Source: SAR324 cluster bacterium (GTDB taxonomy: Bacteria > SAR324 > JACQKK01). From it: 64,000 nucleotides of DNA. The translations under genes and the position numbers were made by a program. Below the pieces are notes generated by a model. It made no database searches. It was not told where the DNA came from and saw only the letters and a list, made by a program, of their open reading frames with translations. Every line of letters begins with the position of its first letter. Positions within the stretch are counted from its first letter, which is position 1. The stretch lies in assembly GCA_022574555.1 (NCBI GenBank), contig JACZRV010000001.1, forward strand, positions 1 through 64,000, written 5' to 3'. Below, one piece after another: positions 8,943 through 17,667 of this stretch.

Positions 8943-9551
8943 ATGAAGATCGTCTCCGCGGAATTTTTGGTCAGTGCTGTTTCGGACAGCCAATTTCCAT
9001 CCAACTACCTACCGGAAGTTGCCTTTCTGGGCAAATCGAACGTCGGCAAGTCGAGCCTGATCAATTCACTCTTGAATCGCAAGGGGCTGGTCAAAACCAG
9101 TGGCACGCCGGGTAAGACCCGCCAGATCAACTTTTTCCTCATCAACGGAAACTTCCGCTTCGTCGATCTGCCGGGCTACGGTTTCTCCAAGGCGCCGCGT
9201 GCCATGCAGGAAAGTTGGCAAGAGCTGGGAGAAGGCTACCTGCGGGAACGCTCGTGCCTGCGAGGAGTGGTTATGATCGTCGATGCGCGGCACCCCACCA
9301 GCCCACTCGATATGGAAATGAAGAATTGGCTGGACCACTTCGGCGTGCCCACCCTCATTGTCGCCAACAAGGCCGATAAGCTGAGCAAAGGAGCACTGCG
9401 AAGCCATGTAGACGTGCTGGGCGGGGATTTGTGCCCGGACAGCGCAGCCCTGGCCCATTCAGCCAAATCGCACTTGGGCCGGGACCGGCTATGGCGTCTG
9501 CTCCTGCCTTGGCTCACACCAGCGGCAAGAGGCAGGGAGGCCATGCCATGA
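8943..9551 (+). CDS. engB: Ribosome biogenesis GTPase EngB (YsxC/YihA)
   Basis: This 202-residue TRAFAC GTPase is involved in assembly of the large ribosomal subunit. It carries G1 GKSNVGKSS (residues 30-38), the switch I segment GTPGKTRQ, G3 DLPGYG and G4 NKADK. The start at 8943 gives the usual N-terminus MKIVSAEFLVSA; the longer upstream frame runs into moaB. The C-terminal 40 residues continue past the G5 region without a clear motif. Confidence 0.95.
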   Translation: MKIVSAEFLVSAVSDSQFPSNYLPEVAFLGKSNVGKSSLINSLLNRKGLVKTSGTPGKTRQINFFLINGNFRFVDLPGYGFSKAPRAMQESWQELGEGYLRERSCLRGVVMIVDARHPTSPLDMEMKNWLDHFGVPTLIVANKADKLSKGALRSHVDVLGGDLCPDSAALAHSAKSHLGRDRLWRLLLPWLTPAARGREAMP

Positions 9552-9697
9552 GGAGTTCTACCCCATCGCCCTCATCGTCATTGTATCCGCCGGTCACCAC
9601 TGCATATGGTGCGGCAGGACTTGCCCGTGGCCGCGAAATATTGCCGAAGTGTCATCCAATACGATTTGAAAATGGTGCCCCTCGGGGCCAGCGCCAG

Positions 9698-9729
9698 AGT
9701 ATCAGTGGGGAAAAGTATCAGTGAGGAAT
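9698..9729. repeat. 16-bp imperfect tandem duplication
   Basis: AGTATCAGTGGGGAAA is followed by AGTATCAGTGAGGAAT (14 of 16 identical) in the spacer between engB and the aldo/keto reductase gene. Confidence 0.6.
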
Positions 9730-9754
9730 TGGTGCACTGGAATTGAGACAGCCT

Positions 9755-9790
9755 TCGGGGATTGCGATCCGAATGGATCGCAATCCCCGA
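9755..9790. other. Perfect 16-bp inverted repeat with a 4-nt loop
   Basis: Arms at 9755-9770 and 9775-9790 are exact reverse complements, separated by GAAT. The hairpin would be very stable in RNA or in extruded DNA. No T-run follows on either strand, so it is not a textbook intrinsic terminator. It lies 29 bp before the aldo/keto reductase start. Confidence 0.75.
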
Positions 9791-9818
9791 TGAACCCATC
9801 ATGCGGGGAATAGTTGCC

Positions 9819-10640
9819 ATGGATCGGCGAAACTTGGGGAAATGCGGCTGGAGCGTGGGTGAAATTGGCTGCGGGACCTACCGCTCATTCGACCGCTCGG
9901 GGGCAGCCGCGCAGAAATCGATCACCCGGCTGGTCGGAGTCAACCTGGCAGCCGGAGTTGACCTGTTCGACACTGCGCCTATGTACGGCCTTGCGGAATC
10001 CACTCTGGGGCGGGCCATATCCGCGGCGGCGGCGTCGGACCGGCCCATCGTCGCCACCAAGGTGCTGCAAAACGAACTGAGCGGCGCCAAGAGCCAAATC
10101 GAAGACTCGTTCGGCTTGCTGGGCAGGATCGACCTGTTGCAGGTGCACAACATGGCCGGCTGGAGGGTCGTGGTGCCCTACCTGGCCGAATTGAGGGCCC
10201 AGGGGAGGATTGGGGCCGTGGGCGTGACCCACTACGATCCGGGCGCGTTCGGAGAGATCGAGGTGGCCTGTAAGACCGGCCAGGTGGACGTGATCCAGAT
10301 TCCTTACAACCTGATGGAACGCCAAGTGGAGCGGCGATTGTTACCCATGGCCAACGACATGAACCTGGGTGTGTTGGTGATGACGCCGATCCAGCCCATC
10401 TTTCGGCGCAGTGAGTTGCTGAAGAAACTTGCGGGATTGGATCTGGCAGCTTTTCGCGAATATGGGGTGAGCGATACCGCCTCGTTGTGCCTGAAATATC
10501 TGCTCAGCAAGGATCTCCGTTTGGTGCCCATCCCGGCCACGTCACGCGACGCACGGGCCGTTTCCAATACGAATGTGTCAGGCAAGCCGCCACTGCCGCG
10601 GGACCTGATCCGGCGGCTGGAGCAACTTGCGGGGTCGTGA
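9819..10640 (+). CDS. Aldo/keto reductase
   Basis: This is a 273-residue NADPH-dependent aldo/keto reductase with the (beta/alpha)8 fold. The catalytic tetrad is complete: D51 and Y56 in FDTAPMYG, K81 in VATK and H110 in LLQVHN. It lacks the long loops of larger subfamilies and resembles short bacterial members of unknown substrate. The start at 9819 is preceded by GGGGAA at a useful distance; ATGs at 9801 and 9762 are in frame but lie in or beside the upstream hairpin. Confidence 0.88.
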   Translation: MDRRNLGKCGWSVGEIGCGTYRSFDRSGAAAQKSITRLVGVNLAAGVDLFDTAPMYGLAESTLGRAISAAAASDRPIVATKVLQNELSGAKSQIEDSFGLLGRIDLLQVHNMAGWRVVVPYLAELRAQGRIGAVGVTHYDPGAFGEIEVACKTGQVDVIQIPYNLMERQVERRLLPMANDMNLGVLVMTPIQPIFRRSELLKKLAGLDLAAFREYGVSDTASLCLKYLLSKDLRLVPIPATSRDARAVSNTNVSGKPPLPRDLIRRLEQLAGS

Positions 10641-10673
10641 TCGGCTGACCCATCGGTGTCCATCGTGAAGCGG

Positions 10674-10709
10674 GGCCGATCGAGAAGCGAGGGCCGATCG
10701 AGAAGCGAG
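10674..10709. repeat. 18-bp perfect tandem duplication
   Basis: GGCCGATCGAGAAGCGAG occurs twice head to tail in the short spacer between the convergent aldo/keto reductase and CPBP protease genes. Confidence 0.85.
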
Positions 10710-10728
10710 GGGAAGTCTTTGAGACCCG

Positions 10729-11679
10729 TCAAAACTCGGTATAAAAAGTGAGCAGACGAAGTTCCCGGTCGGTTTTCCGCTGGGCGAGCATGCCGACGGA
10801 AACCAGGAAGTTCCACCAAAAGTGGACCGCCACGCCCTGATCGATGCGGTACCCGTTGATCTGCTGCAAGTACCCGATGTAGAGTCCGAAGAGCCCCGCC
10901 CCGGCCGCCGTGGCCTGTCCGGCGTTGCCTTGGTGGGCCAGGCCGAATATCACGGAGGAGGTAAGCAGTCCGTACGTGTCGCCGAAGCTGCTGCTGAATC
11001 CATTGTTGAGCAGGCCACGAAAAAATGCCTCTTCGCCCACGGCCACCATGTTGTGCCGCACGGCGAAGCCCACGGCCATCTCTTCCCGTGTGATCGAGTC
11101 GTCCGGATTGAACAGGAATTGCTCGTCGGCGGGCGGGGTGAGTGCAAAATAGAGGGGAATGAGCAGGGGCACGAACGTGGTGGGGCGGATCAGCAGATCC
11201 CACTGAAACGGTGCCGAGGCCAGATCGGCCAGCGATTCACCAGGTGCGGGGGTTTCGTATCCCTGATTGGATATAGCTTGCCGCCCATCCCGGTACGCGG
11301 CGAAGGAGGAATAGAGTGACAGGTTGAAAAGCGCGCTGCCCCACAAATCCGCCTCGTACGAGGTGCGGTTGATATCGATCTCCTTGTTCTTGTTGTCCAC
11401 CCGGTCCGCTGGCAGGATGTAATCTTCCTTCTCGACCTGAATCGAATACTGACTGGCGAGCACCAGCGCCGAACCGAAGTGAAGCCCCGCCTTGCCGTAA
11501 TCGGAATTGGCCGCTTGCCCCAGCCCCGGGAGAAAAAAACTTCCCGCCGCGGCCAATTCGGGACTGGCCCCCCAGACGATCTTGGGCGCACAGATACACA
11601 GGCCGGCCACTATAGCGGCCAGCACGGCGGCTAGCATAGCGCGGGATATCCGCGCAATGCGAGCCTGCGGCAGTATCAT
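10729..11679 (-). CDS. CPBP-family intramembrane metalloprotease-like protein
   Basis: The protein has 316 residues and several hydrophobic segments. The C-terminal half has all three motifs of the CPBP (CAAX protease and bacteriocin-processing, also called abortive infection) family: EEAFFR at 216-221, FGLAH with H249, and HFWWN with H286 and N290. The N-terminal part begins with a signal-like segment and an FLPGLGQ motif seen in small membrane proteins. The start codon overlaps the glcF stop (ATGA), so translation is coupled to the glycolate oxidase operon. The substrate is unknown, and a role in maturing or regulating the oxidase is only a guess from context. Confidence 0.8.
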   Translation of the reverse strand: MILPQARIARISRAMLAAVLAAIVAGLCICAPKIVWGASPELAAAGSFFLPGLGQAANSDYGKAGLHFGSALVLASQYSIQVEKEDYILPADRVDNKNKEIDINRTSYEADLWGSALFNLSLYSSFAAYRDGRQAISNQGYETPAPGESLADLASAPFQWDLLIRPTTFVPLLIPLYFALTPPADEQFLFNPDDSITREEMAVGFAVRHNMVAVGEEAFFRGLLNNGFSSSFGDTYGLLTSSVIFGLAHQGNAGQATAAGAGLFGLYIGYLQQINGYRIDQGVAVHFWWNFLVSVGMLAQRKTDRELRLLTFYTEF

Positions 11680-13043
11680 GCTTTTTCCCGGCCCGTGTAG
11701 GCCAGGGCCAGCAATTGGACAGGATGAACGATCCGGATCGCAAGGCCCCGCTGTTCGGCTCCCAGAGCAAGCTGAAACAGGCAGCCTGGATTGCCGGTGG
11801 CCACCGCCTGCACCCCTGCCGCCGCGATGTGGTTCATCTTGCGTTCGAGGACACGGGCGGCCATTTTGGGGTGGGTAAGGCTGTAGCTGCCGGCACTGCC
11901 GCAGCACCAGTCCGCCTCCGGGAGTTCCACCAACTCCAACTCAGGCACGGCCTGGAGCAGCATGCGGGGTTGATCGCGGATATTCTGGGCGTGAGCCAGA
12001 TGACAGGGATCGTCGTAGGCCACACGCATCGGCACCGCATGCTCTGGGGGCCGAATCGTTTCACGCGTCAGCAATTCGCTGACGTCGACGACGCGGGCAC
12101 TGAATCGCTCGGCTCGTCCACGCCACGCCGAATCCCCGCTGAGTAAACCGCCGTAGGCCTTCATCGCCGCTCCGCAGCCAGCCGAATTGACCACCACTGG
12201 CGGATCCCCAGCCGCTTCGAATGCGGCAATGTTGCGCCGTGCCTTCTCTTTTGCCAGTGCCTCGGCTCCCGAATGTAGAGCAAGTGCCCCGCAGCAGCCC
12301 TGTCCGTTGGGGACGACGGGCGTGTAACCGTTGTGGCGCATCGCCACCAGGGTGCACCGATGAACTTCGCCGAACACGGCGTCCATCACGCAGCCGGAGA
12401 AAAACAGCGCTGGTTTGGCTCCCCCGGAACGCGAGGCGGCCGGCAGCGGACCGATCTGCCCCCGCCAAGATGCCGGCCGTGGCAGTGGCGGCAATCCGCG
12501 CTCCATGCGGGCCAAGGTTGGCGCCAGCCGCAGGAGCTGGGTCAGCCGCAATAGCTTCTGCAGGCCGCTGCGCTGATAGAAGTAAAGGGTGCGGGCCGCC
12601 AACTTGAGAAATGCCGGCGAATCGAGCAGCGTTCCGAGCAGGAAACGAGTAAACCCGGCAGGCCCCTTTTCGCCAGCGACGTCGATCCGTCCCGCTTCGA
12701 GCAATTCGCCGAACGGAACACCGGAAGGACAGGCGCTCTGGCAGGCCAGACAACCCAGGCAAAGCCCCAATGCCGGTGCGATATCGGATAATTCCAGTTT
12801 GCCATCCGCGGCGGCATACATCAGATCCAGCCGGCCCCGCGGAGAGGCGCTTTCCGCCCCGGTCAGACGATACGTGGGGCAGACAGGCAGGCAAAAGCCG
12901 CAGCGATTGCAATGGGACTCGGCGGCGTCCCAGGCCCTTCGTAAATGGGGCGCCGGGCTGAATCCACGAGACGGAGCCAATCCACTATCCGTGAGGGTCG
13001 CGGTCATTTCTTTCTCAGTATCGTTCATCGGAGTATCGTTCAT
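11676..13043 (-). CDS. glcF: Glycolate oxidase iron-sulfur subunit
   Basis: GlcF carries electrons from the flavin subunits of glycolate oxidase towards the membrane quinone pool. Two 4Fe-4S motifs lie near the N-terminus (CNRCGFCLPVCP and CLGCLACQSACP), followed by two CCG domains with CCG-type cysteine clusters (CCGALA and CCGSAG). With the start at 13043 it has 455 residues. The start is uncertain because a 15-bp duplication repeats the MNDT start; ATGs at 13028 and 13007 are also possible, and the last has a GAGAAAG just upstream. It follows glcE by 157 bp and overlaps the CPBP protease gene. Confidence 0.92.
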   Translation of the reverse strand: MNDTPMNDTEKEMTATLTDSGLAPSRGFSPAPHLRRAWDAAESHCNRCGFCLPVCPTYRLTGAESASPRGRLDLMYAAADGKLELSDIAPALGLCLGCLACQSACPSGVPFGELLEAGRIDVAGEKGPAGFTRFLLGTLLDSPAFLKLAARTLYFYQRSGLQKLLRLTQLLRLAPTLARMERGLPPLPRPASWRGQIGPLPAASRSGGAKPALFFSGCVMDAVFGEVHRCTLVAMRHNGYTPVVPNGQGCCGALALHSGAEALAKEKARRNIAAFEAAGDPPVVVNSAGCGAAMKAYGGLLSGDSAWRGRAERFSARVVDVSELLTRETIRPPEHAVPMRVAYDDPCHLAHAQNIRDQPRMLLQAVPELELVELPEADWCCGSAGSYSLTHPKMAARVLERKMNHIAAAGVQAVATGNPGCLFQLALGAEQRGLAIRIVHPVQLLALAYTGREKA

Positions 13044-13046
13044 CGG
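13017..13046. repeat. 15-bp perfect tandem duplication over the glcF start
   Basis: AGTATCGTTCATCGG is repeated exactly. Read on the reverse strand each copy holds an ATG, so the glcF reading frame begins MNDTPMNDTE. Confidence 0.85.
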
Positions 13047-13199
13047 ACGGCACAGCCGAGCCCATTCGAAAACGCCCATCGCGAGCGATTGCCCCCGATT
13101 GCGGGGTAACAGAAATTCTCTGGGCATGTCCAGCCGGGACAGAATTTCGCTGGGCGATTTCCAGGGCCGCTGTTACCGAGGGTGATGCTATGGGCCGAA

Positions 13200-14570
13200 T
13201 CACGATAGTGGGCCTAGGTGGCCGTTCATCTCGGGAAAACGGCCCGGAGCGAGTATGCCCTTGGGATCGAGGCGGGACTTGATCAGGCCCATCGCCCGCT
13301 CTGCACCGCTGGACCTTCCCCAGGGGCTGATCCGAGACTTGTATGGCGCCGGGGCCTGTTCCAAAACCGCGAACCCTGCGTGCTCGTCGAGCCAAGCCCG
13401 GATCCGTTCGATACGGCCGGCGGTTTCGGTCAATTGGGACTCGCCGGGATGCTCGGGCAATGAGAAGAGAAGCGTGATCGCCCCTCCGGGATGGTCGGCC
13501 ACGGCGTCGATCGGTTCATCCCCAGGCGATTCCGTTTCCAGATAGGCCAGGGTGTCTCCAACATCGCCGGGCGCAACGCCCACCCGCAGCCGGAGCACCG
13601 ACGGTGGGCTCTCCTCCTCTGCGGTGAGGCACCTGCCCCCGGCCTCGCCGATAGTGTCGCATGCTGGCCGCGGATCTCCGCCGGCTTGGGTGATCAGAGC
13701 GCGGGCATCGGCGATCTGCCGGCGTATCGCTTCGGATCGGCCATCGAAGCCCGCCACCAGAGTCCACTCCCGCGCAGCCCCGGCCAGCTTTTGTGCCTTG
13801 GCCATCCGTTCGGCGGCGAGTGGCGAAAGCAGGAACAAACAGGCGGGCCGCAACGGTCCATTGGCCAGCCGGGTGGCGAGCGAGGCGGCCAGAATGGGCG
13901 AAGCCAGCGCGGCGGCCAGATAGGTTTCCCGGTGGGGAATTGCGAACAGCTTGAACGTGGCCTCGACGATCACGCCCAGCGACCCCAGCGAACCGATGAC
14001 GAGCTTGGTCATGTCGTAGCCGGCGACATTCTTCAGTACCTTTCCCCCGAACCCCACGAGGCCCTTTTCCGCCAGGGCGATGCGGATGCCAAGGAGCTGA
14101 TCCCTCACGCTGCCGTAAAGCAATCGTTTGGGCACCGGACGATTGGCTGAAATCAATCCACCTACGGTGCGCCGCGACCAGGGCCATCCCGCGGCGAGCA
14201 TCTGGTTGTGCGCCACCGTGGTGCGAGCCGCCTCCAGCAGCGTCACACCGGCCTGGGCCGTGAGCGTGAGATTTTCCACGTCGTGTTCCATGATCCGGTT
14301 CAGGCGAGAAAGCGAGATCGCGATATCGTAGCGGCTAGGCCGGGCGCCCAGGCCGATCCGGCTGCCGGAACCCCAGACCACGACGCCCAGCCCGTCCTTA
14401 TGGGCCCATTTCAGCACCTCGGCCACGCCCTCCGATGTATCGGGAACCGCGACCACGGACGGAGACAGTCCGTCGAGAGCATGCTGCGCGAGCGCTGCCT
14501 GGCTGGTGTGTACCCCATCGGCACCCAGCAGCGACTCGGCCGGTGAAGCCAGCACGGCGGATTTATTCAT
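13200..14570 (-). CDS. glcE: Glycolate oxidase FAD-binding subunit GlcE
   Basis: This 456-residue protein has the PCMH-type FAD-binding fold over about residues 25-210 (SVVAVPDTSEGVAEVLKWA, then the glycine-rich VWGSGSRIGLG), with a conserved GGKVLKNVAGYDM segment near 175-187 typical of GlcE. It pairs with GlcD in the flavin core of glycolate oxidase. The start codon overlaps the glcD stop (ATGA). It is longer than the Escherichia coli protein (about 350 residues), mostly in the C-terminal half. Confidence 0.93.
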   Translation of the reverse strand: MNKSAVLASPAESLLGADGVHTSQAALAQHALDGLSPSVVAVPDTSEGVAEVLKWAHKDGLGVVVWGSGSRIGLGARPSRYDIAISLSRLNRIMEHDVENLTLTAQAGVTLLEAARTTVAHNQMLAAGWPWSRRTVGGLISANRPVPKRLLYGSVRDQLLGIRIALAEKGLVGFGGKVLKNVAGYDMTKLVIGSLGSLGVIVEATFKLFAIPHRETYLAAALASPILAASLATRLANGPLRPACLFLLSPLAAERMAKAQKLAGAAREWTLVAGFDGRSEAIRRQIADARALITQAGGDPRPACDTIGEAGGRCLTAEEESPPSVLRLRVGVAPGDVGDTLAYLETESPGDEPIDAVADHPGGAITLLFSLPEHPGESQLTETAGRIERIRAWLDEHAGFAVLEQAPAPYKSRISPWGRSSGAERAMGLIKSRLDPKGILAPGRFPEMNGHLGPLS

Positions 14571-16015
14571 GGGCCGGACAGTTGCAGCCGGTCGAACATG
14601 GCGACGGGAAATATTTTGCGCGGATTGCAGCGGTCGGCGGGATCGAAGGCGAGTTTGAGGGAGAACATCGCGTCCAGTTCCCGGCCGTTGAACAAAAGCG
14701 TCATCTCCTCCTGCTTTTCCACTCCGATACCGTGCTCACCCGTGATCGTGCCCCCCATCTCGACGCACATGGCCAGCAACTCCCGCGCTGCTTCAATGAC
14801 CTTTTCTTTTTCGCCGGGAATGGTCTGATCGTAGGGAATGAGGGGATGCAGATTGCCGTCGCCGGCATGGGCCAGATTGATGACCTCCAATCCTTTCCGG
14901 GCGCAAATTTCTATTGCGCGGCCGATGGCTTCGGAGAGCCGGTTACGGGGCACACATCCGTCGGCAATGTATATTGTGGGCGAAATGCGGGCCATGGCGC
15001 CGTATGCGGCCCGGCGGGCAAGCCAAATGCGGTCGGCTGCTTCCGGCGTCTCGGCGGTCTGGATTTCCACGGCGTCGTTGGCGGTACAAATTTCGCGCAC
15101 CCTCCCCACCTCGATCTCCAACCCCTCCCGGACCCCATCGAGCTCGATAATGAGAGCCGAGCCCGCCGCATCGGGAAAACCAATATGTACCGCGCGGTCC
15201 ACGAGGGTCATCGATCGCCGGTCGAGCAGTTCCAGGGCTGCGGGCAGGATACCCGCGGCCATGATGCCCGATACGGCACGCGCGGCGGAATCGAGGTCGG
15301 GGAACAAGGCCAACTGCGTCAGCACCGCCTCTGGCAGCGGAAGGATGCGGGCGATGATCCGCGTTACGATTCCCAGTGTGCCTTCCGATCCGACGAAAAA
15401 TCCCGTGAGATCCATGCCGGGCCGGTCGGGCGTCTTGCCTCCGACCTCAATGATCTCCCCGCCGGGCAGCACGACCTCCAGCCCTGCGATATGGTTGCTG
15501 GTCACGCCGTATTTCAAACAGTGCATGCCGCCGGCATTGTTGCCCACGTTGCCCCCAATGGTCGAAACCACCTGGCTGCCGGGATCGGGTACGTAGCTGA
15601 AGCCGAAACCCCGCTTCGCCAAAAATAGTTTGAGGTCCTGATTGACCACTCCAGGTTCCACGACGACCAGCCTGTTATCGGGATCGACCTCCAGGATGCG
15701 ATTCATACGGGACAGCTCAATTACGAGCAAATCCTCCTGGGGCAATGCACCTCCGTTGATCCCCGTACCGGCTCCGCGCGCTACGAAGGCCAGCCCCTCG
15801 CTATTGGCCAGCCGCACCAACTCAGCCACCTCGCCGGTGCTGCCGGGCAATGCGACTGCCTTGGCCGGACGGCCCCGAAAGACCGAAGCATCGTATCCGT
15901 AAACGAAACGGTCCGCCTTGCTGTGCAACACGTTGCCGCGTCCCACGATCGCTTCCAGGCGGGCGATCAGCCGGGCGGGTGGGTCTGATGTATTATCGGG
16001 TTGTAGGGCTGTCAT
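14567..16015 (-). CDS. glcD: Glycolate oxidase catalytic subunit GlcD
   Basis: GlcD is the flavoprotein subunit that oxidises glycolate or D-lactate to the keto acid. The 482-residue chain has the FAD-binding PCMH domain (ALPGSTGEVAELVRLAN, then ARGAGTGINGGALP) and the C-terminal FAD-linked oxidase domain ending with the TITGEHGIG motif, whose histidines line the active site. The start at 16015 (MTALQPDN) was preferred over an upstream in-frame codon at 16069. It heads the run glcD-glcE-glcF-CPBP. Confidence 0.95.
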   Translation of the reverse strand: MTALQPDNTSDPPARLIARLEAIVGRGNVLHSKADRFVYGYDASVFRGRPAKAVALPGSTGEVAELVRLANSEGLAFVARGAGTGINGGALPQEDLLVIELSRMNRILEVDPDNRLVVVEPGVVNQDLKLFLAKRGFGFSYVPDPGSQVVSTIGGNVGNNAGGMHCLKYGVTSNHIAGLEVVLPGGEIIEVGGKTPDRPGMDLTGFFVGSEGTLGIVTRIIARILPLPEAVLTQLALFPDLDSAARAVSGIMAAGILPAALELLDRRSMTLVDRAVHIGFPDAAGSALIIELDGVREGLEIEVGRVREICTANDAVEIQTAETPEAADRIWLARRAAYGAMARISPTIYIADGCVPRNRLSEAIGRAIEICARKGLEVINLAHAGDGNLHPLIPYDQTIPGEKEKVIEAARELLAMCVEMGGTITGEHGIGVEKQEEMTLLFNGRELDAMFSLKLAFDPADRCNPRKIFPVAMFDRLQLSGP

Positions 16016-16206
16016 TACACCTGATGGGTGAGGCCCCCGCGCAGGAGCAGGGTTCGCATCTCCGTCCACGAATGAATACCAGTTTCCGCTGCACGCCGAT
16101 ATCTACTCCCATGCACTAGCCGCGATGCTGGTGCTTGTCAAAAGGGCACACCGAACCGGACCGCTCGACCCGCCTGAACCAGAGGACGGCCCGGCGGTCA
16201 GTTTTT

Positions 16207-16503
16207 TTAGCCCGGCAACCGAATCGATGGGGACTCTGGGTGGGGCCTATAAATCAGCAACGTGCGGCCCAGCACCTGCACCAAGGCCGACGCCGTAGCC
16301 GTGCTCAGCGCCTGGGCCAACTCGCGACGGGGCATGGGGCACCCTTCCAGCGCCTTCACCTTGACCAACTCATGAGCCAACAAGCAGTCATCGATTTGCC
16401 GGATGAGCGCATCCGTGATCCCGTCCTTTCCCACCAGCACCAACGGTTTCTGCCCGTGTCCCAAACCCTTCAAATGACGTTTCTGCTTACCCGTCAATTC
16501 CAT
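16207..16503 (-). CDS. yhbY: CRS1/YhbY-domain RNA-binding protein
   Basis: This 98-residue protein is a stand-alone CRM (YhbY) domain, associated with pre-50S ribosomal particles. The signature GKQKRHLKGLGHGQKPLVLVGKDGIT is recognisable, including the GxxG loop-like segment at residues 21-28. AGGATAGGAA lies just upstream of the ATG. It sits 191 bp before glcD on the same strand and diverges from proC. Confidence 0.92.
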   Translation of the reverse strand: MELTGKQKRHLKGLGHGQKPLVLVGKDGITDALIRQIDDCLLAHELVKVKALEGCPMPRRELAQALSTATASALVQVLGRTLLIYRPHPESPSIRLPG

Positions 16504-16598
16504 TTCCTATCCTTGATTATTGGGTCTCGCCACCCGTTGAGCTAACCCTTCGTATTTCAATGGATACACGGCGGACTGATTCCGCGTCGCTGCGGCGG

Positions 16599-16630
16599 AT
16601 GCAACCCAGCCGATATGTAACCCAGTCGAT
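16599..16630. repeat. 16-bp imperfect tandem duplication
   Basis: ATGCAACCCAGCCGAT is followed by ATGTAACCCAGTCGAT (14 of 16 identical). Confidence 0.65.
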
Positions 16631-16720
16631 AGTGGACAAAACGGAAAAAAACCTTCCATCTCAAATAGTTCAATATCCCTAGGCTTGTGGGGCCGCGATC
16701 CCTTTGATATGCTTTAGCGA

Positions 16721-16742
16721 GCATTTGGCCGGCATTTGGCCG
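16721..16742. repeat. 11-bp perfect tandem duplication
   Basis: GCATTTGGCCG occurs twice head to tail about 70 bp upstream of proC. Confidence 0.7.
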
Positions 16743-16810
16743 GCGTTGCGTGCGACGCCCCAAATGATATCAAATCGGTGTCGCGCAAAGAATCCTGAAA
16801 GGTTTGGGGG

Positions 16811-17608
16811 ATGGATTACGTAATTATCGGTGGCGGAAATATGGGCCGTGCGATGGCGGTTGCTCTGGTGGAAACCGGAGTCTGCGCACCGGAGCGCCTG
16901 CTGGTCGTCGATCCCGAGCCGGCCTGCCGCGAAAAGCTTGTCCCGTTGGGTTGCGCCCTCGCGTCGGTCGCCGACAGCCGGGTGGGCGAGGCCAGCGTTG
17001 TGGTGCTGGCGGTTAAGCCCCAGGTGTCCGGCGCGATGATGGCCGGTTTGCGGCCATTTTTGAAATCCGGACAGGTCGTCGTGTCCATCATGGCCGGAGT
17101 GGCCATGGCCAAGCTGCGCGACGGTTTGCGCCATGAATCCCTGGTGCGGGCCATGCCCAATACCCCGGCCCAGATTGGCCAGGGTATGAACGTCTATTTT
17201 CCGGCAGAGGTGGTCCCTGCGAATGACCTGAAACGTGTTGAAGCCCTGCTTGAGGCCTGTGGGGAGGTGTTGCGCGTCGATACTGAAGACGCGATCGATG
17301 CGGCTACGGCGATTTCCGGTAGCGGTCCGGCCTACGTTTTCTATGTGGCCGAAAACTGGATTCGCGCCGCGGAAGCCCTGGGTTTTGACTCGCACCAGGC
17401 TACCAAGCTGGTGCAGCAGACCCTGCTCGGGGCCACCGAACTATGGAAAAGATCCGCGATGTCCGCTGCAACACTTCGTGAGCAAGTGACCTCCAAGGGC
17501 GGTACGACCGCCGCTGCGTTGGAGCACTTTAACGCCGCCGCGGTCGGCGAGGGTATCCGCGAGGGCATCGGCCGGGCCTATCAGCGGGCCAAGGAGCTTT
17601 CGCAATGA
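16811..17608 (+). CDS. proC: Pyrroline-5-carboxylate reductase
   Basis: ProC reduces pyrroline-5-carboxylate to proline with NAD(P)H, the last step of proline synthesis. The 265-residue length is typical. The N-terminal Rossmann motif IGGGNMGRAM spans residues 5-14, VKPQ near 69 and the MPNTPAQIGQG segment near 115 are characteristic, and the C-terminal dimerisation domain holds TSKGGTTAAALEHF. AAAGG and a G-run precede the ATG. It is the only gene before the two-component genes and is separated from them by 59 bp. Confidence 0.95.
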   Translation: MDYVIIGGGNMGRAMAVALVETGVCAPERLLVVDPEPACREKLVPLGCALASVADSRVGEASVVVLAVKPQVSGAMMAGLRPFLKSGQVVVSIMAGVAMAKLRDGLRHESLVRAMPNTPAQIGQGMNVYFPAEVVPANDLKRVEALLEACGEVLRVDTEDAIDAATAISGSGPAYVFYVAENWIRAAEALGFDSHQATKLVQQTLLGATELWKRSAMSAATLREQVTSKGGTTAAALEHFNAAAVGEGIREGIGRAYQRAKELSQ

Positions 17609-17667
17609 TCGGCCCTACTAATCGATTACCGGGACCGCACGCCGTGCCCACCACGTGGAGGTGAGCC

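Larger units (their letters stand above)
16504..16810. other. Divergent spacer between yhbY and proC with two tandem duplications
   Basis: This 307-bp region must hold both promoters, but no strong consensus pair is evident. It contains a 16-bp imperfect duplication at 16599-16630 and an 11-bp perfect one at 16721-16742, described separately. Confidence 0.5.

Noticed and set aside
9548-9724. 58-codon forward ORF overlapping the engB stop by ATGA
   Set aside because: Low-complexity serine/proline start, tandem duplication near its end and no recognisable motif; probably spacer.
16510-16545. tRNA-like D-arm on the reverse strand upstream of yhbY
   Set aside because: Only a D-arm resemblance; no acceptor stem, anticodon arm or T-arm in the required places.
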